Assembly: GCA_944388165.1 (NCBI GenBank)
Contig: CALXHS010000121.1
Location: 1-40,897, forward strand
DNA length: 40,897 nt
Source of the DNA: an uncultured Gemmiger sp.
GTDB lineage: Bacteria > Bacillota > Clostridia > Oscillospirales > Ruminococcaceae
Reading direction: 5' to 3'
Shown here: positions 8,147 through 17,339 of the stretch, in pieces
Layout of the letters: every line of letters starts with the position of its first letter
Position numbering within the stretch: the first letter of the stretch is position 1
The notes under the pieces: model-generated
What the model saw: only the letters and a program-made list of their open reading frames with translations
The model's database searches: none
Told to the model about the DNA's origin: nothing
Translations under genes and position numbers: made by a program

Positions 8147-10119
8147 GAGATCGTCTCCAGTTCCTGCCCCCACAAAACGGTGGCATCATTGATATCCAGG
8201 GTGACCATCAGCCAGCCTGGGTCGCTGTCATCCACTTCCAGAATGGCATAAGTCTGACCGCTGGCGGTAATGGCTTCGGCGTTTTCCAGCTTTCGGCGTG
8301 CAAAAGGCGAATCGGCAAAGCAGATGGTTTTCTTGGTACTGTCCAGCACGCCCTGGTTCCACAAAGCGTCGGTGTAATCTGCCAGCCGCAGGGGATAGTT
8401 TTCGTCATAGGGGATACAGGCGCTGTCCAGAACACAGTCTCCCATGCCGGGGGCAATCACGTACCAGCTGCCCTCGTCGCCGTCAATGCGTCCGCACCAG
8501 GCTCCGCTGTCTTTGACGGGTTCCACGGCCTGCAAAAAGGCACCTTCGTCGGCAAAGAGATACAGGGTATCCTGCCGCAAAATGCCTTCGGAAAGTTCCT
8601 GCCGGTACAGGCTGCGCTGGTCTTCCAGCGCCTGGGCATCATACCGCGCGGCAAAGGGATCATTGGTGGACATGCCCAGATCTGCCGCATACAAAGCCAG
8701 GTGTAGGGCATCGTTCTGCAGTCCGTCCATGGAAGCAATGGTGGTATACCGTCCTGCGGCCTGCTGCCAGAAGCCGCTGGTCAGCTGGGAAGGAAACGCT
8801 TCGCTGCGCTGCGCCTGGGCAAAAGCCTGGCTGCGCTGGGTAAGCCCCGGCGTAAGATCCACCAGCTGCACCGTGACTAGTATGGCTACCGCGGCGGTGC
8901 ACAGATTTTTTCGTTTGAACAGGCGGGATACACCGATGCAGGCTGCCAGCATCAGGAGGTAATACACCGGCCAGAACATACGTCCGCCGGAGCGGAATAC
9001 GGAAAACAACTTGATGAAGGCGGCGGGCAAAGGCAGAGTGACCAGGGTGGCGCCGTTGGCGGTGACCACATGGCTGACGGCGAACAGAGTCAGGACCAGG
9101 CTCACCGCTGACAGCGTCCAGTGACGGCGCAGCAGGTCAAACAGCCGCCGGGGATGGCGGATAACCACGACCAGCGCGCAAACGGCCAGAGCCAACAGCA
9201 CCCCAACCCCCAGATAGGCAAAAGCATCATAGTTGCCGCCTACCTGGTTTTGTGCGGGCAGGAACAGGCTCCAGTCCACACCGTTGACGCCTGCGGGGTT
9301 CCACAGGCTGTTCAGGTTCATTCCGAAATAGCCGTACAGGGCATCGCTGCCGCCGGACGCTGTGCCGTAAAACACACCGAACGTCCACCCGGCCGCCAGG
9401 GTGAGCGCCAGGTCGGCGGCCAGCCAGAGTACAGGACGGACGAACCGCCGGGTATGCAAAGCGTGATGCAGCAGCAAGGCGAAAGTCACCCCGTAAGTCA
9501 TGGGAAGAAAGTAGGGGTGAACGGTGATGGCGAGAATGTTCAGCAGGAAAAGACCTGTAAAATGAAACCGGCCGGTCCGGTGCCCTAAAAAGTAATAATA
9601 GAGCGCAGCCAGCACAAAAAACTGGGCTGCCAGGGAGGTGTGCCGCAGCACCCGCTCCCACAGCACCGGGCTGAAAACAAACAGCAGGTCTCCCAGCAGG
9701 GGAACAGCGTACCCGTGGGTGAACAGCCCCAACAGCCGGGCACCGAAAGCTCCCTGCAGGATCAGGCAGAGCAAGGTAAACCAACCGAAGTACTGAAAGG
9801 TGTCGGGCAGCAGGGTAGACAGCATCCGGAAAAACGCCGCGAACAGGGGAATAGAATCGGTGTAAGCCACACTGAGCCCCTGGGGCGTGTTGATATTGGT
9901 GGCGATGCAAAAGGGAAAGGTGAATCCGCTTTGCCGGTAGAACAGCCAGCCTGCATAATGCTGCTGAATGTCCTTTTCAATGTATCCGCCCCGGCAGAAA
10001 GCGTCGTTGGTCACATCCAGCGGGGAAAGGCCAAGGACCAGAAAAAAGGCGGCGGCGCCAAGCACCGCGCCAAAGAAAAGCAGCAGACGGTCTCTGCGTT
10101 TGTCTGCGGCTGTGGGCAT
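8134..10119 (-). CDS. Polytopic membrane protein, DUF6311/GT-C-like
   Basis: This protein of about 661 residues has roughly ten or more hydrophobic segments in its first two thirds and a soluble C-terminal region of about 220 residues. After the first span it carries GGYIEKDIQQHYAGWLFYR, with acidic residues in the first outside loop, as in GT-C glycosyltransferases using lipid-linked sugars. It resembles the DUF6311 family, for which no reaction is established to my knowledge. The start was chosen at 10119 because GAGGTGAT, a perfect anti-16S match, lies 7 bases upstream; an ATG at 10128 lies inside this RBS. It is co-transcribed with the RluA-type gene. Family assignment is moderate, function unknown. 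Confidence 0.7.
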   Translation of the reverse strand: MPTAADKRRDRLLLFFGAVLGAAAFFLVLGLSPLDVTNDAFCRGGYIEKDIQQHYAGWLFYRQSGFTFPFCIATNINTPQGLSVAYTDSIPLFAAFFRMLSTLLPDTFQYFGWFTLLCLILQGAFGARLLGLFTHGYAVPLLGDLLFVFSPVLWERVLRHTSLAAQFFVLAALYYYFLGHRTGRFHFTGLFLLNILAITVHPYFLPMTYGVTFALLLHHALHTRRFVRPVLWLAADLALTLAAGWTFGVFYGTASGGSDALYGYFGMNLNSLWNPAGVNGVDWSLFLPAQNQVGGNYDAFAYLGVGVLLALAVCALVVVIRHPRRLFDLLRRHWTLSAVSLVLTLFAVSHVVTANGATLVTLPLPAAFIKLFSVFRSGGRMFWPVYYLLMLAACIGVSRLFKRKNLCTAAVAILVTVQLVDLTPGLTQRSQAFAQAQRSEAFPSQLTSGFWQQAAGRYTTIASMDGLQNDALHLALYAADLGMSTNDPFAARYDAQALEDQRSLYRQELSEGILRQDTLYLFADEGAFLQAVEPVKDSGAWCGRIDGDEGSWYVIAPGMGDCVLDSACIPYDENYPLRLADYTDALWNQGVLDSTKKTICFADSPFARRKLENAEAITASGQTYAILEVDDSDPGWLMVTLDINDATVLWGQELETISCKN

Positions 10120-10155
10120 CTTGTTCATCACCTCGAAACTCTTGGCATTGCCCTC

Positions 10156-10185
10156 ATTCTACCATAAATACCAAGGCTTGTACAA
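10156..10185 (-). promoter_or_regulatory. Candidate sigma-A promoter for the DUF6311-like/RluA operon
   Basis: On the minus strand a weak -35 TTGTAC is followed after 18 bases by -10 TAGAAT, preceded by TGG. It lies about 37 bases before the chosen start codon. The -35 is poor, so this is a moderate call. Confidence 0.45.
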
Positions 10186-10219
10186 CGGGCGGCATGGTTC
10201 GCGGCGGCTGGGCGCTGCA

Positions 10220-10248
10220 TTGACATTTATTTGCATCTGCGATACAAT
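10220..10248 (+). promoter_or_regulatory. Sigma-A promoter of tRNA-Leu
   Basis: TTGACA at 10220-10225 and TACAAT at 10243-10248 are separated by exactly 17 bases. The tRNA begins 31 bases after the -10 box, so a short leader is expected. Confidence 0.85.
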
Positions 10249-10278
10249 ATCAAGGTTGAAGTTTCCTTATACGAGCAC

Positions 10279-10365
10279 GCCGCCATGGTGGAATTGGCAG
10301 ACACAGCAGACTTAAAATCTGCCAGTAGCAATACTGTACCGGTTCGATCCCGGTTGGCGGCACCA
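10279..10365 (+). tRNA. tRNA-Leu (anticodon UAA)
   Basis: The 7-bp acceptor stem GCCGCCA (10279-10285) pairs with TGGCGGC (10355-10361), followed by A and an encoded CCA (10363-10365). The anticodon stem GCAGA/TCTGC encloses loop CTTAAAA, giving anticodon TAA at 10313-10315. A long variable arm and GGTTCGATCC T-loop are present, as expected of a class II leucine tRNA reading UUA/UUG. It stands alone, with its own promoter and terminator. Confidence 0.96.
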
Positions 10366-10367
10366 GG

Positions 10368-10396
10368 CCGGAGCAGTTTTTTGCTCCGGTGCTTTT
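10368..10396 (+). terminator. Terminator of tRNA-Leu
   Basis: CCGGAGCA at 10368-10375 pairs with TGCTCCGG at 10382-10389 around a T-rich loop and is followed by TGCTTTTTA. It begins 3 bases after the tRNA CCA end. Confidence 0.8.
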
Positions 10397-10462
10397 TATT
10401 TTGTGTCCACTGAGAACGGAAGACGGGCATGGAGAAAAAAGACTGAAAAATTACAAAAACGC

Positions 10463-10491
10463 TTGTATATTGTTTCAATTTCGTTTATACT
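10463..10491 (+). promoter_or_regulatory. Candidate sigma-A promoter of the aminotransferase gene
   Basis: A weak -35 TTGTAT and a good -10 TATACT are separated by 17 bases. They lie about 100 bases before the start codon of the aminotransferase. The leader between them contains a small GC hairpin (GTGCCC-GCG-GGGCAC) without a T-run. Confidence 0.5.
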
Positions 10492-10591
10492 TATGTGTTG
10501 TATGTTTGGGTAACTATATCCGAACGTGCCGAAATAGAGGGGGTGCCCGCGGGGCACTCAAGATCAAAGTCTGTAGGAAGGGGAAGCATCT

Positions 10592-11872
10592 ATGTCTGAT
10601 TACCGCAAGATGACCAAAGAAATGCTCCTGGCCGAAAAGGCCGATCTGGAAAAGGCTTACAGCGATTTCAAAGCGCTGGGCCTGAAGCTGAACATGGCCC
10701 GTGGCAAACCGGGCCCGCACCAGATGGACCTTGCCATGAACCTGCTCAAAGTGAGCGACTACACCACGGAGGACGGCACCGACGCCCGCAACTACGGCAA
10801 CCTGGAGGGCCTGGAAGAGGCCCGTGCCCTGTTCGGTGAAGTGATGGGCGTAAAGCCGGAGAACGTCTTTGTGGGCGGTAACTCCAGCCTGCAGCTGATG
10901 TACAACCTGGTGTCGATTGGCTATACCTTCGGCTTCCAGGATTCTCCCTGCCCGTGGTCCGCGGTGGAAAAGCCCAAGTTCCTGTGCCCTGTGCCCGGCT
11001 ATGACCGCCACTTCCGCATTACCGAGGAATTCGGCATTGAGATGATCAACATCCCCATGACGCCCGAAGGCCCGGATATGGATATGGTGGAAAAGCTGGT
11101 GGCCGAAGATGACACCATCAAGGGTATCTGGTGCGTGCCCCAGTACTCCAACCCTGACGGATACACCTACAGCGACGAGACGGTCCGTCGTTTCGCCAGC
11201 ATGAAGACGGCTGCCCCGGACTTCAAGATCTTCTGGGACGAAGCCTATATCGTACATCACCTGACGGATGAGATCATCGAAACCCCGGTTTTGCTGGAAG
11301 AGGCCCGCCGTTATGGCAACGAGGACCGGGTGTTCATGTTCACCTCCACCAGCAAAATCACCTTCCCGGGGGCGGGTGTTTCCGCCCTGGCCTGCAGCGA
11401 AAACTCCATGAAGTATGTCTGCAAGCGTTTTGAAGTGATGATCATCAGCTATGACAAGATGAACCAGCTGCGCCATGTCCGCTTCCTGAAGAACAAGGCC
11501 GGCGTTCTGGCTCACATGCAGAAGCATCGCCGTCGTTTGGTGCCCTGCTTCGACGCTGTTAAGTGCACCCTGGACCATGAGCTGACCCCCTGCGGCGATA
11601 TCGCTCACTGGACCAACCCCAAGGGCGGCTACTTCATCAGCCTGTATGTCATGCCCGGCTGCGCCAAGCGTGTGGCGGAACTGTGCAAGCAGGCCGGTCT
11701 GGTGCTCACCGGTGCGGGCGCTGCCTATCCGTATGGCCGCGATCCGGAAGATTCTCACCTGCGCATTGCGCCGACCTATCCCAGCCTGGATGAGGTCGAA
11801 AAAGCGTCTTTGCTGCTTACGGTCTGTGTGCGTCTGGCAGTGGTAGAAAAACTGCTGGCGGAACAGGAGTAA
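10592..11872 (+). CDS. PLP-dependent aminotransferase, aspartate type (subgroup Ic-like)
   Basis: This 426-residue fold-type I aminotransferase carries the motifs NMARGKPGPHQMDLAM near the N-terminus, NYGNLEGLEEAR, FVGGNSSLQLMYNL, PVPGYDRHF, the substrate/PLP loop CVPQYSNPDGYTYSDE, the Asp of WDEAYIVHHL, and the PLP Schiff-base lysine in STSKITFPGAG near residue 260. These fit the large aminotransferase group described as aspartate aminotransferase type Ic (Aminotran_MocR/PF12897), which moves amino groups between aspartate and 2-oxoglutarate; substrate is inferred from the family. The ATG has a clear RBS (GGAAGGGG). The gene stands alone after the tRNA, with its own promoter. Full length. 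Confidence 0.87.
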   Translation: MSDYRKMTKEMLLAEKADLEKAYSDFKALGLKLNMARGKPGPHQMDLAMNLLKVSDYTTEDGTDARNYGNLEGLEEARALFGEVMGVKPENVFVGGNSSLQLMYNLVSIGYTFGFQDSPCPWSAVEKPKFLCPVPGYDRHFRITEEFGIEMINIPMTPEGPDMDMVEKLVAEDDTIKGIWCVPQYSNPDGYTYSDETVRRFASMKTAAPDFKIFWDEAYIVHHLTDEIIETPVLLEEARRYGNEDRVFMFTSTSKITFPGAGVSALACSENSMKYVCKRFEVMIISYDKMNQLRHVRFLKNKAGVLAHMQKHRRRLVPCFDAVKCTLDHELTPCGDIAHWTNPKGGYFISLYVMPGCAKRVAELCKQAGLVLTGAGAAYPYGRDPEDSHLRIAPTYPSLDEVEKASLLLTVCVRLAVVEKLLAEQE

Positions 11873-11935
11873 GTTTCGGGCTTTGCGGCCCGGCATAGAA
11901 GTCCTGCCCCAGAGGGCAATTTTTGGAGGTACCTA

Positions 11936-14260
11936 ATGAACAAAAGAGGGAAGTCATGGCACTTTTTTGCCATGGCGGCGCTGATTATTGCGTTTTCGCT
12001 TTCGGCGCTCTTTGGCTTCAGCTATCAGTACGGTGATACCAAAACGACCTACGTGAAGGGCGCGGCGGATATCCGTTTCGGCATTGACATCCGCGGCGGC
12101 GTTGACGTGACTTTCATGCCGGCGGACGACATGGATGCCACCGACGCCCAGATGGCCGCCGCCAAGACGGTTATTGAGGATCGTCTTGTGGGCCTGGGCA
12201 TCACCGATTACGAGGCCTATGTGGACAACAACAAAGACCGCATCATCGTCCGTTTCCCCTGGAAGAACGATGAAAGCGATTTTGATCCCCAGAGTGCCAT
12301 TGATGAAATCGGCACCACCGCCCAGATGGTGTTCCGCAAAGGCAGCAGTGCCGATGGCGAAGAGATCCTCACCGGTGACGATGTGGAATCTGCCATGGCC
12401 GGCTACCTGCAGAACGAGGGCAACGTGGTCCAGCTGAAGTTCACCTCGGAAGGCGCCACCAAGTTTGCCGAAGCTACCACCGAGCTGGCCCCGGAAAATG
12501 GTACCATCAGCATCTGGCTGGATGATGAAAACATCAGCACCGCTTCGGTGGAAACCGCGATCACTGACGGTGAAGCCATCATCAAGGGCGACTTCACTAC
12601 CGAGGAAGCTGCTACCCTGGCCAACCAGATCAACTCCGGCGCACTGCCGTTCGCACTCTCTGCCGAGAGCTATTCTACTATCAGTCCTACTTTGGGCGCC
12701 CGCAGCCTGGAAGTGATGGTGCTGGCCGGCATCATCGCCTTTGTGGCGGTGGCCCTTATCATGATCCTGCGCTACCGTCTGCCCGGCTGCATTGCCACCG
12801 TCTCCCTGTTCGGCCAGGTGGCGGCAACTCTGGCCGTGGTTTCCGGTTATTTCACCGTCTTCTCCGGTTCCACTCTGACCCTGCCCGGTATTCCCGGTAT
12901 CATTCTGGGCATCGGTATGGGCGTGGACGCTAACGTCATCACTGCCGAGCGCATCCGTGAGGAGCTGGGCAAGAAGAAGACCCTGGACGGTGCCCTGACC
13001 AACGGCTTTAAGATGGGCCTGTCTCCCATCATTGACGGCAACGTGACCATCGTTATCGTGGCCGCCATCCTGATGGGCGCTTTCGGTCCCACCGACGGCT
13101 TCTGGGCCAAGGTCTTTACCCCGGTGTTCGGCTGGTTCGGCCCGTCCACCGCCGGCACCATCTATTCCTTCGGTTTCACCTTGCTCACCAGCGTTCTGCT
13201 GAACTTCGTGTTCGGCGTGTTCGCCACCCGTGTGATGCTGCGCGGTGCGTCCGGCATCAAGGCTCTGCGCAGTCCCTGGCTGTATGGCGGCGCCAAGAGC
13301 GGCGAAACCCCGCCTTACAAGGTTCCCCATATCAACTTTGTGGGCAACCGCAAGAAGTACTACATCTTCTCCTCCGCGCTGATCGTCGTTGTCCTGCTGT
13401 ACAGCCTGGTCTTCGGCGTTTCCATGGACGTTGAGTTCAAGGGCGGCGTGGTACTGACCCTGGGTTACGAGAATTCCATCGACCTTGATGCGGTGGAAGA
13501 CACCGTCAGCGCCAGTGTCGGTCAGAGCAGTCTGACTCTGCAGACCGGCAGCGACATTACCGGCCGCCAGACCCTGACCATCACCCTGCCGGGCAGCGAA
13601 AACCTGACCACCGAGGAGATGGACAACCTGCTGACCAGTCTGAACGAGCAGTTCCCGGAGAACTCCTTCGAAGAAAACGAAATCAGCAACGTCAACCCCA
13701 CCATCGGTAAGGAATTCCTGTTCAAGAGCCTGGTGGCTGTTGTGACGGCCTGTGTGCTGATCCTGCTGTATGTGGCTTACCGTTTCCGTAAAGTGGGCGG
13801 CCTGCAGGGCGGTGCTACCGCTATCGTGGCGCTGTTGCACGACATGTTCGTGGTCTTCGGCGTGTTTGCCATCCTGCGCATTCCCCTCAACGGCAACTTT
13901 ATTGCCGCTATGCTGACCATTCTGGGCTATTCCATCAACGATACCGTTGTTATCTACGACCGTATCCGCGAGAACACCGCCCTGTACGGCAAGCGGAACA
14001 TGTCCCGCGCTGAACTGGTCAACCTTTCCATCAACCAGAGCTTTGGCCGTTCCCTGATGACTTCCATCACCACCTGCGTGGCCCTGGGCATTGTCTGCGT
14101 GGTGTCTGTGGTCTTCAAGCTGGACAGCATCTTTACCTTTGCACTGCCCCTGCTGTTCGGTATGATCAGCGGTGTGTACAGCACGTTCTGCATTGCTACC
14201 CAGCTCTGGCTGGATTGGCAAAACAAGAAGCACCCCACTGCTGCCAAGAAAAAGGCCTGA
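11936..14260 (+). CDS. secDF: Protein translocase subunit SecDF (fused)
   Basis: This 774-residue protein fuses SecD and SecF. The SecD half has one N-terminal membrane span, the P1 region starting at FGIDIRGGVDVTF, then SPTLGARSLEV and five membrane segments with the conserved GIGMGVDANVITAERIREE. The SecF half begins near residue 475 with its own first span, then FKGGVVLTLGY, NPTIGKEF and ILGYSINDTVVIYDRIREN. SecDF uses the proton gradient to pull secreted proteins out of the SecYEG channel. The RBS (TTGGAGG) precedes the ATG. The gene is about 10 kb from yajC in this window, whereas in many bacteria the two are adjacent. Full length, no defects seen. Confidence 0.96.
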   Translation: MNKRGKSWHFFAMAALIIAFSLSALFGFSYQYGDTKTTYVKGAADIRFGIDIRGGVDVTFMPADDMDATDAQMAAAKTVIEDRLVGLGITDYEAYVDNNKDRIIVRFPWKNDESDFDPQSAIDEIGTTAQMVFRKGSSADGEEILTGDDVESAMAGYLQNEGNVVQLKFTSEGATKFAEATTELAPENGTISIWLDDENISTASVETAITDGEAIIKGDFTTEEAATLANQINSGALPFALSAESYSTISPTLGARSLEVMVLAGIIAFVAVALIMILRYRLPGCIATVSLFGQVAATLAVVSGYFTVFSGSTLTLPGIPGIILGIGMGVDANVITAERIREELGKKKTLDGALTNGFKMGLSPIIDGNVTIVIVAAILMGAFGPTDGFWAKVFTPVFGWFGPSTAGTIYSFGFTLLTSVLLNFVFGVFATRVMLRGASGIKALRSPWLYGGAKSGETPPYKVPHINFVGNRKKYYIFSSALIVVVLLYSLVFGVSMDVEFKGGVVLTLGYENSIDLDAVEDTVSASVGQSSLTLQTGSDITGRQTLTITLPGSENLTTEEMDNLLTSLNEQFPENSFEENEISNVNPTIGKEFLFKSLVAVVTACVLILLYVAYRFRKVGGLQGGATAIVALLHDMFVVFGVFAILRIPLNGNFIAAMLTILGYSINDTVVIYDRIRENTALYGKRNMSRAELVNLSINQSFGRSLMTSITTCVALGIVCVVSVVFKLDSIFTFALPLLFGMISGVYSTFCIATQLWLDWQNKKHPTAAKKKA

Positions 14261-14318
14261 TCCCTTCATACGCCTGAATTTTAACCTGGCACAGGGTTGA
14301 ATCAAGAGGAGGATTGCC

Positions 14319-14792
14319 ATGAAATGTCCGTACTGCGGCGCGATAGATTCCAAGGTGATCGATTCCCGCCCCACCGAAGACGGCGAGAAGATTCGCCGCC
14401 GCCGCGAATGCCTGAGCTGCAAAAAGCGCTTTACCACCTATGAAATCGTGGAGACGGTACCGCTGATGGTGGTCAAAAAGGATCATTCCCGTGAGGTCTT
14501 TGACCGGCAGAAGCTGCTGAACGGCATGCTGCGCGCTTGTGAAAAGCGCCCGGTCAGCTTCCAGCAGCTGGACGCTGCGGTGAGCCGCATCGAGCAGATG
14601 CTGCTCAACTCCTATGACCGGGAAGTTTCCTCCATCCATATCGGTGATCTGGCCATGGAACAGCTCAAGCAGCTGGATGATGTGGCATATGTCCGCTTCG
14701 CTTCTGTGTATCGCCAGTTCAGCGATGTGAACACCTTTATGGAAGAGCTGAAGGACATGCTGGATACTCGTTCCCGGATGAACGGCAACTGA
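14319..14792 (+). CDS. nrdR: Transcriptional repressor NrdR
   Basis: This 157-residue protein has an N-terminal zinc ribbon (Cys3, Cys6, Cys31 and Cys34, around [17 protein letters not shown] and [17 protein letters not shown]) and an ATP-cone domain ([16 protein letters not shown] onward, to about residue 140). NrdR binds nucleotides through the ATP-cone and represses ribonucleotide reductase genes. No nrd gene is in the window, so its targets lie elsewhere. It follows secDF after a 58-base gap with its own RBS (AGAGGAGG) and a terminator after it. Length and motifs are typical of the family. Confidence 0.96.
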   Translation: MKCPYCGAIDSKVIDSRPTEDGEKIRRRRECLSCKKRFTTYEIVETVPLMVVKKDHSREVFDRQKLLNGMLRACEKRPVSFQQLDAAVSRIEQMLLNSYDREVSSIHIGDLAMEQLKQLDDVAYVRFASVYRQFSDVNTFMEELKDMLDTRSRMNGN

Positions 14793-14810
14793 ATCTTTTG
14801 AATCTGTGGA

Positions 14811-14846
14811 CCAGGCCCGCTGCCAATGGCAGCAGGCCTGGTTTTT
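14811..14846 (+). terminator. Terminator after nrdR
   Basis: CCAGGCC..GCTGCC pairs with GGCAG..AGGCCTGG across an AAT loop and is followed by TTTTT. It separates secDF-nrdR from the germination operon. Confidence 0.85.
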
Positions 14847-14892
14847 GTATAGGGGGCTGATATTGGGGGCAGACTGAGAAGGAAAGTGAGGG

Positions 14893-16344
14893 ATGCCCAT
14901 GCAGCAGCAAGCCGCCGACAGATTGGCGAAGGAACTGGACGTCAACAAAGAATTCTTGCAATCCAGTTTCGGTGATTCTCTGGATTTTTACTGCAAAGAC
15001 CTGTCCATGGGACGGGTACGCTGCAGCATCGCACTGTTTACCGGTCTGTCTTCACCGGAAAAGCTCACGGTGATGGCGCTGTCGCTCCTGGAGCAGGAAA
15101 AAGCCGATTTCCAAAGCGGTGCGCAACTGTGCCGCTACCTGCTGACCATGAGCCGTATTCCCACCGAAAGTACACCTGTTACCACCAGGCAGATGCTGGT
15201 GGAACGGCTGGCCAATGGTCTTGCGGTGCTGCTCATTGACGGATGCCCCTGTGCGGTGGGGATTTCCACCCAGGAAATGCCCCAGCGCTCGGTGTCCAAT
15301 CCGGGCGGGGAAGGCAATATGCACGGCCCGCAGGAAGCCTTCACCGAGCTGCTGCGCAACAATGTATCTTTGCTTCGCCGCCAGTTCCGTACCGGGTCTT
15401 TTGTGGCGGAACTGCATATCTCCCACACTCATGCCAAAACGGAGTACTGCCTGTGTTATGATAAGGAACGAGCCCCGGCCGATACCATCCGTGCACTGCG
15501 GGAACGGCTGGAAAAGGTCCGCCTGCCGGTACTGCTGGATTCCTCTTACTTTGCCTCCTTCCTCAAGCAGGATAAGCTGAACCTGTTTCCTGCGGGGGCG
15601 TATACCGAGCGCCCCGCCACAGCCTGTGCCCGCATCTGTGAAGGCAAGGTGGTGATATTGGTTTCCGGCAGTCCCTTTGCCATGGTGGTGCCCAGCTTTT
15701 TCAGTGAACATTTTGAGTCGCTGGACGACTACTCTGCCGGGGCTGTTTTTGCAGGACTGATCCGTCTGCTGAAGTATATCGCTTTTCTTCTGGCAGTATT
15801 TGGACCAGGGCTGTATGTGATGGCGCTGAGTTATGCGCCGGAGATCATTCCCATACGCCTTTTGTCTACGCTGGCCAAGGCAGAAGCCCAGACGCCCCTT
15901 TCACCCATGCTGGAGATGCTCACGGTGACACTGCTGCTGGAGATCGTGCGGGAAGCCGGGCTGCGGTCCCCGAAATCCATCAGCCACACGGTCAGCCTGG
16001 TGGGGGCCTTGATCATTGGAGAAACCGCAGTCAGCGCGGGAATCGTCAGCGTGCCGGTCCTGACCATGGCGGCGGCTGCGACGGTAGCAACGCTGGCGGT
16101 ACCGTCCCTGTATGAGCAGTCCATCCTGTTCCGTTTCGGTGTGATTTTGCTGACGGGAGTATTCGGCGTGCCCGGTTTTGCCTGCAGCGCGCTGCTGATT
16201 CTGGCCATGGCCTGCGGAAGCGATCCTTTCGGGTATGATTATCTCTATCCGCTTATGCCGCCCAGCCGGGCAACTTTGCGGGATGGTTTTGTGCGCACGA
16301 TCTGGACTTCGCTGGCCAAATCAGAAGGGGAGGGACGACTATGA
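14893..16344 (+). CDS. Spore germination protein, GerA family (A subunit)
   Basis: This 483-residue protein matches the GerAA-type subunit. It has a soluble N-terminal part (about residues 1-280, starting with a short NKEFLQSSFGDSLDF segment and containing VLLIDG), then about four membrane segments (about 290-460) with VPSFFSEHFESLDDYS before the first. The C-terminus carries FGYDYLYPLMPPSRATLRDGF, a conserved family ending. With GerAB and GerAC subunits it forms a germinant receptor in the spore inner membrane. It is the first gene of a three-gene operon and overlaps the B subunit gene by 4 bases (ATGA). Such operons are usually forespore-expressed; a weak SigG-like promoter is discussed in the findings. 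Confidence 0.92.
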   Translation: MPMQQQAADRLAKELDVNKEFLQSSFGDSLDFYCKDLSMGRVRCSIALFTGLSSPEKLTVMALSLLEQEKADFQSGAQLCRYLLTMSRIPTESTPVTTRQMLVERLANGLAVLLIDGCPCAVGISTQEMPQRSVSNPGGEGNMHGPQEAFTELLRNNVSLLRRQFRTGSFVAELHISHTHAKTEYCLCYDKERAPADTIRALRERLEKVRLPVLLDSSYFASFLKQDKLNLFPAGAYTERPATACARICEGKVVILVSGSPFAMVVPSFFSEHFESLDDYSAGAVFAGLIRLLKYIAFLLAVFGPGLYVMALSYAPEIIPIRLLSTLAKAEAQTPLSPMLEMLTVTLLLEIVREAGLRSPKSISHTVSLVGALIIGETAVSAGIVSVPVLTMAAAATVATLAVPSLYEQSILFRFGVILLTGVFGVPGFACSALLILAMACGSDPFGYDYLYPLMPPSRATLRDGFVRTIWTSLAKSEGEGRL

Positions 16345-17339
16345 AACGGGAAGCGCCCAATCTGTTTGCGGCGCTGCTGCTGGGCGTTTTCGGTAATGTG
16401 CTGCTGACATCGCAAGTGGGGTACAGTGTCCGTCCCGGGGCACTGCTGCTGCCGACAAGTGCTACGGTTCTCACCCTGGCGGCCGTTGTCTTTGCGTGGT
16501 CATGGCGCATTTTGGAAAGGAATCTGCTGGCACGGTGGAGCTTGATGGCTTTGTTGGCTATGAGTTCCGCTCTGGAGATTCTGCGTTTATGGCGGCTGTT
16601 TTCTTCGGCCTATCCGGAAGGGATGAGCATGTTCGGGATCTGCCTGATGATCGTGGCGCCTGTCATTTACCTGCGCAGGGTTTCCTCCATTGCCCAGACG
16701 GCCAATGTGGTGTTATCGATTTTGCTGGTCACTTGCGTGCTGCTGGTGATCTCCATTGCACCGCAGCTGCGCTTGTTCAATCTGCAGTCTGCTCCGGTGA
16801 CAGCACAGCAGGTCCAGACCACATTTTTGGCGCAGGCTGTGCTGTTTCCGGAATATCTTCTTCCCGCGCTGTGGCCGGGTTCCGCCCGGTTTGGCAAGCA
16901 CACGCTATTGCGGCTTTCCCTGTTTGGCGTTGGCTTTTCAGTTGCAGCCCATTTTGTGCTGGAACTATTTTTCGGAGCGGATGCACCTTTGCAGGAGAAT
17001 CCTTTGCATACCGCGGCACAAAGCGGTGCGCTTTCTATCTTCAACCGGTTGGAATGGCTGCAGCTGATCTTGTGGACTATGATCGTGACCATCAAGCTGG
17101 CCATGTATCTGTATGCTGGGGTCCATCTTATGGGCGGAGCTGCCTGCAAAAGTGAAAACAATGCGGTGGGGCTGGATCGCTTTCCATTCTATTTCGGGCT
17201 GATGCTTCTTTTGTGTGCCCTGTGGCGTTCGGCGGATATTGACCAGCTTGCCGTGGCCCGCAATCTTTTGCTGTTGATTTTTACCGGTATGGTGATCTTG
17301 GGAGGTGTGTTTCGGTGGCTGCTGGGCGCAAGGGCATAA
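16341..17339 (+). CDS. Spore germination permease-like protein (GerAB type)
   Basis: This 332-residue protein is almost entirely hydrophobic, with about nine to ten membrane segments. It is recognised as the B subunit by its place between the A and C subunits, its length and its APC-type permease character; residue motifs are weak. In known receptors the GerAB subunit binds the germinant amino acid or sugar inside the membrane. The start overlaps the A-subunit stop and the end overlaps the C-subunit start by 25 bases, so the three are translated together. The germinant cannot be predicted. Position makes the call stronger than sequence does. Confidence 0.78.
   Translation: MKREAPNLFAALLLGVFGNVLLTSQVGYSVRPGALLLPTSATVLTLAAVVFAWSWRILERNLLARWSLMALLAMSSALEILRLWRLFSSAYPEGMSMFGICLMIVAPVIYLRRVSSIAQTANVVLSILLVTCVLLVISIAPQLRLFNLQSAPVTAQQVQTTFLAQAVLFPEYLLPALWPGSARFGKHTLLRLSLFGVGFSVAAHFVLELFFGADAPLQENPLHTAAQSGALSIFNRLEWLQLILWTMIVTIKLAMYLYAGVHLMGGAACKSENNAVGLDRFPFYFGLMLLLCALWRSADIDQLAVARNLLLLIFTGMVILGGVFRWLLGARA

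Noticed and set aside
10543-10557. Hairpin GTGCCC-GCG-GGGCAC in the leader of the aminotransferase gene
   Set aside because: It has no T-run and is short; no known riboswitch or attenuator features surround it.
11954-14437. An 827-codon open frame on the minus strand opposite secDF
   Set aside because: SecDF has all family motifs on the plus strand. The antisense frame has low-complexity Gln/His/Gly composition and no recognisable domain.
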